A stretch of DNA of 52,528 nt from Phycisphaeraceae bacterium. GTDB taxonomy: Bacteria; Planctomycetota; Phycisphaerae; Phycisphaerales; Zrk34. A program made the translations under genes and the position numbers. The stretch lies in the NCBI GenBank assembly GCA_028284925.1, contig JANQQT010000026.1:1-52528 (forward strand), given 5' to 3'. Every line of letters starts with the position of its first letter. Position 1 is the first letter of the stretch. The notes under the pieces are model-generated. The model saw nothing but the letters and a program-made list of their open reading frames with translations, was not told the origin of the DNA and did no database searches. Positions 45,270 through 52,528 of this stretch are shown here, in pieces.

Positions 45270-48200
45270 TCAACGCCCCGCATCTCTGATGTCCAACGTA
45301 TCCGTATTCAAATCCCACAATATCGTCTTGGCCCTCAAAGGCTTGGGATTATCAAAACGAATCACCTCTACCCACCTTTCCTTCGGCGCCAAAAGCAACG
45401 CCTCACGACGCAAACCATTGTATAACAACTGATCACACGTAATCGCGCGTTTCTTGTTGTCCCTCAAAAACACACCACCCGTCGCATCCAGAAAGTTGAT
45501 ATCCATATTGTCAACCTTCGTCATCCCTAACGATTTCAAATTCTTCTTGCGATTCATCTCACACAACAGTGCATCCGTCTTCAATTCCAATACATCCTTG
45601 GTACCCAGCGGTTCATGCGTCATCTGAACTTTCCCCTCCATACGCAGACGCGAACGCTCCGGCCGATTTGGACCGTCCGCTGGCACTTCGCCCTCCATCA
45701 CCATCTTCTCCGTCCACGTAAACAACGTCGCACCACGCCCTGACATCGGAATCGCCTTAGCCACCGTAGAATCCTTCTTCCCTTTGCCATCGCCCTTCTT
45801 GTCCGGCTTGGGCTTGGGTCGATAATCCTCAATCAACATCTTGCCCGCCCCCGTTACCGTCGCCACCTTTTGAAGATCAACAAAATCCAGCTTTGGCCCC
45901 AATATCATGAAACGCGTCAATGCGAATTTCTTGCCCTTATCCTTATACTTATTCGCCTGCAACCGAACATTTCCGACCGCTACCATCCTGCGAAGCGATT
46001 GCTGACCAAATGCTGCATCAAAACCCTTCTTCTCCTTCGCTTTCCCCTTGGTCAACGCCCCACCAGAAGATGTCGCCGCCTTCATGACCTCCTTCGACCT
46101 CAAAAACAATGTCACGCGATCGGCACTCAATGTATTAGATTCAATCGGATCCGTCGGCGTCCTTGCCACATCCTCCGCCTCCATCTGCACTTTTCCGAAA
46201 AAGTCAATCGTTCGCGCCAGATCATCAAAAACCATCCTCTTCTTCCATACCACCTTAACACGACGAGCCTCATTCTCACCCGTTCCCGGATCATCCGGCT
46301 CGGTAAACACATACTCACCCGGATGCTTCGCCAACACGTGCTTACCATTCCTCGTAATATCCACTTCAAGTGTTCGAAGCTCCGACTCCGCCTTCCCAAC
46401 CTTCTTATTCTGCGATGTCTGAATCCGTACTGGCGCCCCAACAACCGTCGCCTCACCCTTCACTGAATCCGCTTCCAGCTTGTCGCCAAGAACGACCGTC
46501 CCATTACGCAACTTTAGGACCACCTGATCAAACGCCGTGATCTGATGGACATCCACCGTCAGATTCGTACCGCCAAGCGACTCAGGTCGCTTCTCCTTAC
46601 TATCTTTCTTATCTTTAGAATCCTTCGGCTTCTCCGCGAACGTCGCCTCAAGATGCCCCGCCTCCAAGTGTTGCTTTGGATCCACGACCTTCACGCGACC
46701 ATGGGCCGTCAACATCGCGGGAACCAGTTTCCCATTTTCATTAGGTTTCGTCGTAATATGCAACTTATTGGCTTCAAGATAACCTTGATTAAACGTCGCA
46801 TGTACCGCCCCTTCCGCATCGATAGCCTTAAGACCACGCCCCCTCTCTTTGCCTGCTATCGTCTGATCCGTAAAGTGCGTTGTCAGCCGATCCGCTTTCA
46901 TATGAAAATCGCGATCAAAAACCTCAACCTTACCGACGAACGAAGCTGACTTGAGATCATCATGCGGATTTTCGCCCTCGTCGACCTTCGCTTCATTCGC
47001 GTTGGCTTCGTAGTCCTTCTCCCGCTTCACAAACACAAGATCCACACGATCATTCCACTCAACCCGAAAGCCTTCGGGTAATGAAGAATCCCGCTTAGTC
47101 TTCTTAGCCCCCGCCTGTGCTTTCGGAGCCGCAATCACCCCGGCCCCAATCAGCCTGCCACGATTCCCATTAACATCGTCCAGCCATAGTGCAAATCGAT
47201 CCGCCGTCAGCTTCCCAAGTTGTGGTGACGTAATCACCATCGGATAAAGTGCCGAACCATTCGCAAGGATACGTCGCTGAGAATCAAGATACTCCAGCAT
47301 GTGGCATTCAAGACGCTCGCCCTTGTCTCCCTCCACCCTAACCGGTCGCCCCTCAAATCGCACATACATATCCTTCGGTCCCGCCAATTCCTGCGGCGGT
47401 GTCTCAACCGGAATCATCGTCATCTTTCCCGTCCACGTCAAGACTACATCATTCTCACGATGGGGCATCGCATCCGGATCGACCTTCGCCTTCACATCGA
47501 GAGGATTCGGAACGCTCCCACCAACCTCACTCGCCATCATCCGAACCAAGCCCGCCATATGCTCCACCGAATACCACGACAATCGGCCCGATGGTGACAA
47601 TGCCATCGGCGAAAACACCGGCGCCGAAACATTCAATTGCCTCTCCGTAGACTCACGATCCAAAGTGAAGTAGGCCAGCAATCGATCAGCCTTAATCAAC
47701 CTACCCTTGTTTCTCGCCACAACGTTTCGATCAAACGTCAATTGGTAAAACGGCTCATCCGATTTCTTCTCAGGCGTTGTAGGCTTCTTTCTCGGCTGCG
47801 GTTTCGGTGGAACCTTGGGGTCCTTTTTGACTTTAGGCTGCTTCAGTCGATGATACCGAAGCGACTTACCATGCGCAATCTCCAAATACTTAATTCGCCG
47901 ATTTGCTTCATCATAAACAAGATCCAATCCTCTACCCTTGAAATGAGCCTGCTTCGTCGCAGGTGTCATCACTTCCACGTCATCCTTGGATTGCACACGC
48001 CCGGTCACTGTATTGAACTTACACTCAAACAATTTAATCTTGATTGCCCGATCCATGGAATCCTTACCAAGATCCAGAGGCTTCACACGCGTCTTCGACT
48101 TCTGATAAATCGTAATCACCAGATTCTTGCGAAACGTCCCCTCCTGCGGTTGATTACCCGGCGCATAAAACTGCCCCTTATCACCCACCAGATGAATCAC

Positions 48201-48554
48201 ACGCGAATCAGAAACATACAACCACGCCTCAGGCCGGACCACATCAAACACCCATGCGTCCCGTGGCGTCATCCGGTCATAACTAAACCGACGAGACAAC
48301 CGCCCTGACTTCTTATCCACAATATCAATGTTCAGTTTACCCGTATTCCCAATCGCATCCGGCGAAAATCCCTTGGCAGCACGAAACGAAGACGGAAGGG
48401 GCGGCATTTCGTCCTGATCCAGCAACTGCTTAATCTCAGACTGTCCGATCGCCTCTTTTTCCACCGTCGCCTCGGAAAACGACATGATCGCAACCATCCC
48501 GCCCGCGCTGGCTACCAATACCCATATCATCCTGATCGTCTGTTGATTAAACAC
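45270..48554 (-). CDS. Very large LptC/OstA(LptA)-like envelope protein
   Basis: 1,094 residues from a GTG at 48554, with GGAGG seven bases upstream; the TTG at 48560 is the alternative. One N-terminal membrane helix (about 9-28, IWVLVASAGGMVAIMSF) gives LptC-like topology. The rest is beta-rich with recurring OstA-type units, for example NVVARNKGRLIKADRLLAYF, FDRDFHMKADRLTTHF, NQGYLEANKLHITT, LRNGTVVLGDKLEADSV and VGNVRLQANK. Low-complexity Lys/Pro-rich linkers separate them. OstA/LptA units carry LPS across the periplasm as a beta-jellyroll bridge. It directly follows kdsC and kdsD, as lptC/lptA do in many Gram-negative genomes. It is far longer than LptC or LptA (about 190 each), so a fused or expanded bridge is inferred. 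Confidence 0.8.
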   Translation of the reverse strand: MFNQQTIRMIWVLVASAGGMVAIMSFSEATVEKEAIGQSEIKQLLDQDEMPPLPSSFRAAKGFSPDAIGNTGKLNIDIVDKKSGRLSRRFSYDRMTPRDAWVFDVVRPEAWLYVSDSRVIHLVGDKGQFYAPGNQPQEGTFRKNLVITIYQKSKTRVKPLDLGKDSMDRAIKIKLFECKFNTVTGRVQSKDDVEVMTPATKQAHFKGRGLDLVYDEANRRIKYLEIAHGKSLRYHRLKQPKVKKDPKVPPKPQPRKKPTTPEKKSDEPFYQLTFDRNVVARNKGRLIKADRLLAYFTLDRESTERQLNVSAPVFSPMALSPSGRLSWYSVEHMAGLVRMMASEVGGSVPNPLDVKAKVDPDAMPHRENDVVLTWTGKMTMIPVETPPQELAGPKDMYVRFEGRPVRVEGDKGERLECHMLEYLDSQRRILANGSALYPMVITSPQLGKLTADRFALWLDDVNGNRGRLIGAGVIAAPKAQAGAKKTKRDSSLPEGFRVEWNDRVDLVFVKREKDYEANANEAKVDEGENPHDDLKSASFVGKVEVFDRDFHMKADRLTTHFTDQTIAGKERGRGLKAIDAEGAVHATFNQGYLEANKLHITTKPNENGKLVPAMLTAHGRVKVVDPKQHLEAGHLEATFAEKPKDSKDKKDSKEKRPESLGGTNLTVDVHQITAFDQVVLKLRNGTVVLGDKLEADSVKGEATVVGAPVRIQTSQNKKVGKAESELRTLEVDITRNGKHVLAKHPGEYVFTEPDDPGTGENEARRVKVVWKKRMVFDDLARTIDFFGKVQMEAEDVARTPTDPIESNTLSADRVTLFLRSKEVMKAATSSGGALTKGKAKEKKGFDAAFGQQSLRRMVAVGNVRLQANKYKDKGKKFALTRFMILGPKLDFVDLQKVATVTGAGKMLIEDYRPKPKPDKKGDGKGKKDSTVAKAIPMSGRGATLFTWTEKMVMEGEVPADGPNRPERSRLRMEGKVQMTHEPLGTKDVLELKTDALLCEMNRKKNLKSLGMTKVDNMDINFLDATGGVFLRDNKKRAITCDQLLYNGLRREALLLAPKERWVEVIRFDNPKPLRAKTILWDLNTDTLDIRDAGR

Positions 48555-48582
48555 GCGCAAGCCTCCGCTTCAAAAACCCACC

Positions 48583-49095
48583 CTACATGCCGTACGCCTC
48601 GAGAACCTCATCCCAGCGATTCATCGCTTTTAATAAATGCTCGATCACCTCTCGCACAGCCCCCCTGCCGCCCCGCGCCGCCGTCGTATATTTCGCCAAC
48701 TCCCGCACTTCTTCCGCAGCATCCGCCACCGCGACCGGATACGCCACACGCGCCATCACCGGCAGATCCGCCAAATCATCCCCGACATACGCCACCTGGT
48801 CATCCGTCACACCCGCCTCTTTACACAAATTTTCATACCCCGCCACCTTCGCCATCGCGCTGCCCTGCTCCACCAATTTGATTCCCAACTCAAGCGCACG
48901 GTGCGTCGTACATCGACTCGGTCGCCCCGTCAAAATACCCATCATCAACCCACACCGCTGCCACGCCACAATCCCCGACCCGTCCCGCACAAAAAACCGC
49001 TTTTGCTCATTCCCCGATGAATCAATAATAATGGAACCATCCGTCATCACTCCGTCAACGTCCACCAACAAAAGCTTAATATCGTTTACAGCCAT
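48583..49095 (-). CDS. kdsC: 3-deoxy-D-manno-octulosonate 8-phosphate phosphatase (HAD, C0 type)
   Basis: 170 residues from ATG 49095, the usual size for KdsC; an in-frame TTG nine bases upstream is less likely. KdsC removes phosphate from Kdo-8-phosphate in the pathway to the LPS core sugar Kdo. HAD motifs are complete: LLVDVDGVMTDG (nucleophile D12, acid D14), ILTGRPS (T56), K83 in SAMAKVAGYE and YVGDDLADLPVM (105-107). There is no cap insertion, as expected for the tetrameric C0 class. The C-terminal AARGGRGAVREVIEHLL is typical. It lies between kdsD and the OstA-like gene, 28-41 bp from each. Confidence 0.96.
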   Translation of the reverse strand: MAVNDIKLLLVDVDGVMTDGSIIIDSSGNEQKRFFVRDGSGIVAWQRCGLMMGILTGRPSRCTTHRALELGIKLVEQGSAMAKVAGYENLCKEAGVTDDQVAYVGDDLADLPVMARVAYPVAVADAAEEVRELAKYTTAARGGRGAVREVIEHLLKAMNRWDEVLEAYGM

Positions 49096-49136
49096 ACTCA
49101 GCAATAGCTCGCCATAATCAATTTTCAGGAAAGTAC

Positions 49137-50153
49137 CTACTCATGGATAACCTTGAGGGAAATCAAATCCTGTACGTCGATCAAGCCCACCGGCTTGCCC
49201 GCTCCATCCACCACAGGTATCTCATCCAAACGCATCTCGCGCACAAGCTGTACCGCATCACGCACCAACGCTTCATCATCCAACGCCTTGGGTGATTTCG
49301 TCATCAAATCAGCAACCAACGTCTCAAGCCCACCATCACCCGTCGCCACCACATGACGCCGCAAATCTGCATCCGTGAATATCCCCGTCAATCGCCCCGA
49401 CTCGTCGACTAACAACACAGCCCCCGCCCGACGCGGATACTCTGCCGCCTCTTCAAGCATTTGGCGAACATTCACCGTATCTCGTATCAATGGAAGATTC
49501 TCACCCACTCTGAATCGCAAAATATCCATCACAGGTAACATCTTGCGCCCAAGCGTCCCACCCGGATGCCGCCGATGAAAGTCCTCCGCACTAAACTCCC
49601 GATGCTGACTCACACACAATGCCAACGCATCCCCCAGCGCCAACATCGCTGTTGTTGAAGCTGTTGGTGCCAGATTGTGCGGACAGGCCTCCTCCACATC
49701 TCCAATCGGCAGACATACATCCACCAATCGCCCCAAATGAGATTCTGCCACCGATGTAACTCCGATACTCTTCACCCCATCCTGCCGCACCAGTGCCGCC
49801 ATAGCCAGCACATCCTCGGTCGTACCCGAATACGATAAGAACACAAGCACATCACCTCCGCGTATCCGCCCCAAATCCCCATGCATCGCTTCGGTCGGAT
49901 GCAAATAGTGACTCGGCGTCCCCGTTGAAGCCAGCGTCGCACTGATCTTTTGCGCAATGACCCCACTCTTACCCATCCCACACACAATCACCGTTCCCGA
50001 ACACGCGCCAATCAACTCCACCGCCAGGTCAAAACGTCCGTCAAGTTGCTTAAGCACATTCAACACCGCATCCGCCTCAGCACGTAATACCCGACCCGCC
50101 AATGCCTGCGATTCACTCACATTTTCTACTCGCGATATTTCCGTTCCTGACAT
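49137..50153 (-). CDS. kdsD: Arabinose-5-phosphate isomerase
   Basis: 338 residues. KdsD interconverts ribulose-5-phosphate and arabinose-5-phosphate, the first step of Kdo synthesis. The SIS domain (about 40-175) has VIVCGMGKSGVIAQKISATL, STGTPSHYLHPTEAMHGDLG and FLSYSGTTEDVL, with EDFHRRHPGGTLGRK closing the active site. Two CBS domains follow (about 210-335; LTGIFTDADLRRHV, GLIDVQDLISLKVIHE). Start ATG 50153 has only a weak ribosome-binding site. It heads the envelope cluster, divergent from scpA across 69 bp. A GutQ- or KpsF-type paralogue is a formal alternative, but the kdsC neighbour favours KdsD. Confidence 0.96.
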   Translation of the reverse strand: MSGTEISRVENVSESQALAGRVLRAEADAVLNVLKQLDGRFDLAVELIGACSGTVIVCGMGKSGVIAQKISATLASTGTPSHYLHPTEAMHGDLGRIRGGDVLVFLSYSGTTEDVLAMAALVRQDGVKSIGVTSVAESHLGRLVDVCLPIGDVEEACPHNLAPTASTTAMLALGDALALCVSQHREFSAEDFHRRHPGGTLGRKMLPVMDILRFRVGENLPLIRDTVNVRQMLEEAAEYPRRAGAVLLVDESGRLTGIFTDADLRRHVVATGDGGLETLVADLMTKSPKALDDEALVRDAVQLVREMRLDEIPVVDGAGKPVGLIDVQDLISLKVIHE

Positions 50154-50222
50154 CTGCCATTATCATAGGCTGCGCAAACCCAATACAATAGAGAACGACG
50201 AAACCACAGGAATCTCCACAGC

Positions 50223-51305
50223 ATGCAGGATTACCGCGTAGAACTCGATGTCTTTCACGGCCCGCTCGACCTTCTTATGTACCTCATCAAACGCGATGAG
50301 ATCGACATCCACGATATCCCCATAGGACACATCACCGAGCAGTACATCCAATACGTTCATCAGCTCAAATCGCTCGATATCAATATTGCCGGTGAGTTCC
50401 TCGTCATGGCCGCCACGCTCATGGAAATCAAGAGCATCATGATGCTCCCCATCGAGGAAGGCCAGAATCTCGAGGATATTGCCCCAGGTGACGACCCTTC
50501 CGACCCCCGCTTCGAACTCGTACAACAACTTCTCGCCTACAAACGCTTCAAGGACGCCGCCACCGAACTCGATGAAAGACGCGCCCAATTCGCTTCCCGA
50601 TTCCCCCGATTCCCCGCGAAAATCAAAGACGAAAAGCCCGCCGACCAAACCCCCGACATCGACATGGAAGATGTCTCCGTCTGGGATCTGCTGGAAGCCT
50701 TCTCCACGCTCATGGAACAGGTCGGCGACTCCAGGTCCGCCCATGAAGTCATCGTCGATGACACCCCCATCGAGCTCCACGCCGCCGACATCGTCGATCG
50801 TCTTCAACGCGATGGAGCCATGACGCTTCAGAATATGTTCGTCGGCCGAAACACACGCGGTGAAATGCTCGGCCTGTTCCTCGCCATGCTCGAACTCCTC
50901 CGACAACGCAAAGTCAAAGCCACACAACCCCAGGTCACATCCGACATCCACGTCCAGCTCCGCCCCGAAAACGAGTGGCAGGATCCCGATGCCATGGAAC
51001 CTGATCACGATGACCGTGACCTCGATCCCACCAGGCCCGAAAACTTCGACTGGCCCAATGATGAATTCCTTAAACGCTACACCCGTCGCATCGAACGACG
51101 TAAAAAAGGCGAGTCCATCGAAGAAGATGCCCAACTCGAAGAAGACATTCGCGAACTACAATCCCAAGAAGACTCCACCCTTAAACCTCCCTCACCCCCA
51201 CTCGCGAAAGACCCGACACGAAAACAGCCGATCGAACCCCAGGAAAACGCCAATCCGGAAGTAAACATCCAAAACAACGACACCCCAACACAATCCATAT
51301 CCTGA
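50223..51305 (+). CDS. scpA: Segregation and condensation protein A
   Basis: 360 residues; ScpA is the kleisin subunit that, with ScpB, bridges SMC heads for chromosome condensation. N-terminal core: YRVELDVFHGPLDLLMYLIK (about 4-23), IDIHDIPIGHITEQYIQY and AGEFLVMAATLMEIKS. The winged-helix C-terminal region includes RGEMLGLFLAMLELLRQRKV (about 217-236). After it come about 110 residues of charged, Asp/Glu/Pro-rich low-complexity sequence, so the protein is longer than the usual 240-270 residues. No scpB is in the window. Start ATG 50223 with AGGAA upstream. Confidence 0.95.
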   Translation: MQDYRVELDVFHGPLDLLMYLIKRDEIDIHDIPIGHITEQYIQYVHQLKSLDINIAGEFLVMAATLMEIKSIMMLPIEEGQNLEDIAPGDDPSDPRFELVQQLLAYKRFKDAATELDERRAQFASRFPRFPAKIKDEKPADQTPDIDMEDVSVWDLLEAFSTLMEQVGDSRSAHEVIVDDTPIELHAADIVDRLQRDGAMTLQNMFVGRNTRGEMLGLFLAMLELLRQRKVKATQPQVTSDIHVQLRPENEWQDPDAMEPDHDDRDLDPTRPENFDWPNDEFLKRYTRRIERRKKGESIEEDAQLEEDIRELQSQEDSTLKPPSPPLAKDPTRKQPIEPQENANPEVNIQNNDTPTQSIS

Positions 51306-51340
51306 CTCCCCATTCCCAACCCACCCCTCGAACCGCGCAC

Positions 51341-51859
51341 ATGCCTCCCCAAATCCAAATTCAGGTTGCAGACATCACCCAACTCCACGTCAACGCAATC
51401 GTCAACGCGGCCAACGAAAGGCTCCTCGGCGGTGGAGGCGTCGATGGCGCCATCCACCGCGCCGCCGGCCCCGAACTCCTCAAAGCGTGCCGAAACCTCG
51501 AACAGGTTCAGCCGAACGTCCGTTGTCCCACAGGCCAGGCACGTATCACCCGTGGATTCAACCTCAACGCTGACTGGATCATCCACACCGTCGGACCCGT
51601 CTGGTCCGGCGGAAATAACAGCGAACCGAAACTCCTCGCCGACTGCTACCAGAACTCACTCGCCCTCGCGGAACAAAACCAGATCCAATCCATCGCCTTC
51701 CCACTCATTTCCACCGGCGTCTACCGATTCCCCAAAGAACTCGCCGCCCAAATTTCCATGACCGTCATCCAAGGCCACCTTGCCCGGACCACTTGCATCC
51801 AATCCGTAACCATCTGCTGCTTCTCGGAGGAAGACACCGCCTTCTTCCCCTCCCAATAA
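51341..51859 (+). CDS. Macrodomain protein (O-acetyl-ADP-ribose deacetylase-like)
   Basis: 172 residues covering one macrodomain of the MacroD/YmdB type. These bind ADP-ribose and remove ADP-ribose or O-acetyl-ADP-ribose esters. Key motifs are present: VNAIVNAANERLLGGGGVDG (catalytic Asn in NAAN, glycine loop 30-35), AIHRAAGPEL, WIIHTVGPVW and FPLISTGVYRFPKE. It lies 35 bp after scpA and is probably cotranscribed, though no functional link is known. Acts in the cytosol; no signal peptide. Confidence 0.96.
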   Translation: MPPQIQIQVADITQLHVNAIVNAANERLLGGGGVDGAIHRAAGPELLKACRNLEQVQPNVRCPTGQARITRGFNLNADWIIHTVGPVWSGGNNSEPKLLADCYQNSLALAEQNQIQSIAFPLISTGVYRFPKELAAQISMTVIQGHLARTTCIQSVTICCFSEEDTAFFPSQ

Positions 51860-51863
51860 AAAA

Positions 51864-51883
51864 GACGACGCTCACGCGTCGCC
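51864..51883 (-). terminator. Terminator after the HNH gene (possibly bidirectional)
   Basis: GACGACGC (51864-51871) and GCGTCGCC (51876-51883) pair with one mismatch around a TCAC loop. On the minus strand six Ts follow directly (51858-51863). On the plus strand only TTT follows, so termination of the macrodomain gene would be weak. Confidence 0.75.
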
Positions 51884-51910
51884 TTTCATCAATCCAAACT
51901 CACTTACCCA

Positions 51911-52528
51911 TCATTTCAACTCAACCGACCAATATGCATTGTCGAGAAATGACTGCCAACAAGCGTATTTATCCAATTCCAGCCGTGTTGAAATCACCGG
52001 GTTCCTCTTGGGCCGCACCGGCTTCGTAATCAACTTCATATGCGCCTGCTGAGGCGTCTGCCCACCCTTCTTGCCGTTGCAACCCACACAGCAACATACC
52101 AGGTTCGTCCACGTATTCTGCCCGCCCAATCGACGCGGCACCACATGATCCAACGTCAACTCATTCGTCGGGAACTTATTACCACAATACTGACACAGAT
52201 TCTTGTCCCGCGCATAAATGTTCCGACGATTCAACTTCACCGTCTGACGCGGAATCCGGTCATAACCATACAACCGAATAATCTTCGGCACAGCCAATTG
52301 CATCCGAACCGTCTTCACCCAGTCATAATTCTCTTCAAACAGATCTTGGTATTCCGACAACTCCGTCCATGATTCGAAGTCATAACTCAGAAACTTACCA
52401 TTCTCAACATTGATCACCTCCGCCATATCACGACACAATAACCCAAACGCCCGCCGCGCGCTCGTCACCCGAATTGCCATGTACAGGCGATTCAACACAA
52501 GCACATTTGCATTTAAACCAATCGACGA
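51911..52528 (-). CDS. HNH endonuclease, N-terminus outside window
   Basis: 206 residues are visible; the frame stays open to the window edge. The sequence before ATG 52456 (NANVLVLNRLYMAIRVTSAR) fits the usual family N-terminus, so the true start is beyond 52528. The HNH motif is LTLDHVVPRRLGGQNTWTNL, with a zinc-binding set CQYCG ... CVGCNGKKG. The C-terminal KLITKPVRPKRNPVI stretch is common in this family. Members occur widely as stand-alone chromosomal genes with no proven role. No phage or mobile-element context is seen. Confidence 0.9.
   Translation of the reverse strand, partial: SSIGLNANVLVLNRLYMAIRVTSARRAFGLLCRDMAEVINVENGKFLSYDFESWTELSEYQDLFEENYDWVKTVRMQLAVPKIIRLYGYDRIPRQTVKLNRRNIYARDKNLCQYCGNKFPTNELTLDHVVPRRLGGQNTWTNLVCCCVGCNGKKGGQTPQQAHMKLITKPVRPKRNPVISTRLELDKYACWQSFLDNAYWSVELK

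Noticed and set aside
50163-51134. Minus-strand 323-residue frame over scpA
   Set aside because: Antisense shadow of scpA, which has clear family motifs.
1-52528. CRISPR array, tRNA/rRNA genes, insertion sequences, prophage
   Set aside because: No spaced direct repeats, cloverleaf-like sequences, transposase or phage structural genes were seen. The HNH gene stands alone without mobile context.

Overview
The window comes from a Gram-negative planctomycete, most likely a member or relative of the Phycisphaerae. The signs are: N-terminal LEPR-type motifs (LLEPRVLLSG at 8522-16543, FLEERTLLTG at 16638-18407); a DUF1501 gene paired with a DUF1549/DUF1553 gene; a giant lamin-tail/CotH/dockerin exoprotein; and Kdo/LPS-type envelope genes. 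The lineage is an inference from gene content. No rRNA or tRNA marker is present.

Layout. (1) 1-8 kb, minus strand: two secreted TPR proteins, then the DUF1501 and DUF1549/DUF1553 genes. (2) 8.5-18.4 kb: a 2,673-residue surface protein (+) converges on a beta-propeller protein (-), both with LEPR-type N-termini, around a strong intrinsic terminator. (3) 18.6-21.5 kb: uvrA. (4) 21.7-37.0 kb, minus strand: a type II secretion / type IV pilus-like locus. In transcription order it holds a GspG-like pilin and its terminator, a small membrane protein, a GspH-like pilin, PilM, PilN-, PilO- and PilP-like proteins, a secretin, a TPR lipoprotein, then histidine kinase, response regulator, HD-GYP phosphodiesterase and STAS protein, and finally the GspE ATPase and GspF. 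(5) 37.4-42.0 kb (+): an RND efflux adaptor and pump. (6) 42.1-50.2 kb, minus strand: kdsD, kdsC, a 1,094-residue LptC/OstA-like protein, a DUF255-DsbD thioredoxin fusion and YqgE, an envelope (Kdo/LPS) cluster. (7) 50.2-52.5 kb: scpA and a macrodomain gene (+), then an HNH endonuclease (-) whose start lies outside the window.

How the parts may work together. The secretion locus has assembly-platform, motor, pilin and secretin genes plus a sensor-to-c-di-GMP cassette. The GspE N-terminus carries the paired motif of c-di-GMP-binding MshEN domains, so the HD-GYP enzyme next to it could set motor activity (inference). The giant exoprotein is a possible client of such a machine. The kds/OstA cluster argues for an LPS-like outer membrane served by an unusually long OstA bridge protein.

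The most unusual features are the giant exoprotein, in which three domains appear to be split by other domains; the c-di-GMP cassette inside the secretion locus; and the LptC/OstA super-protein. No CRISPR array, insertion sequence, phage gene, tRNA or rRNA was seen.
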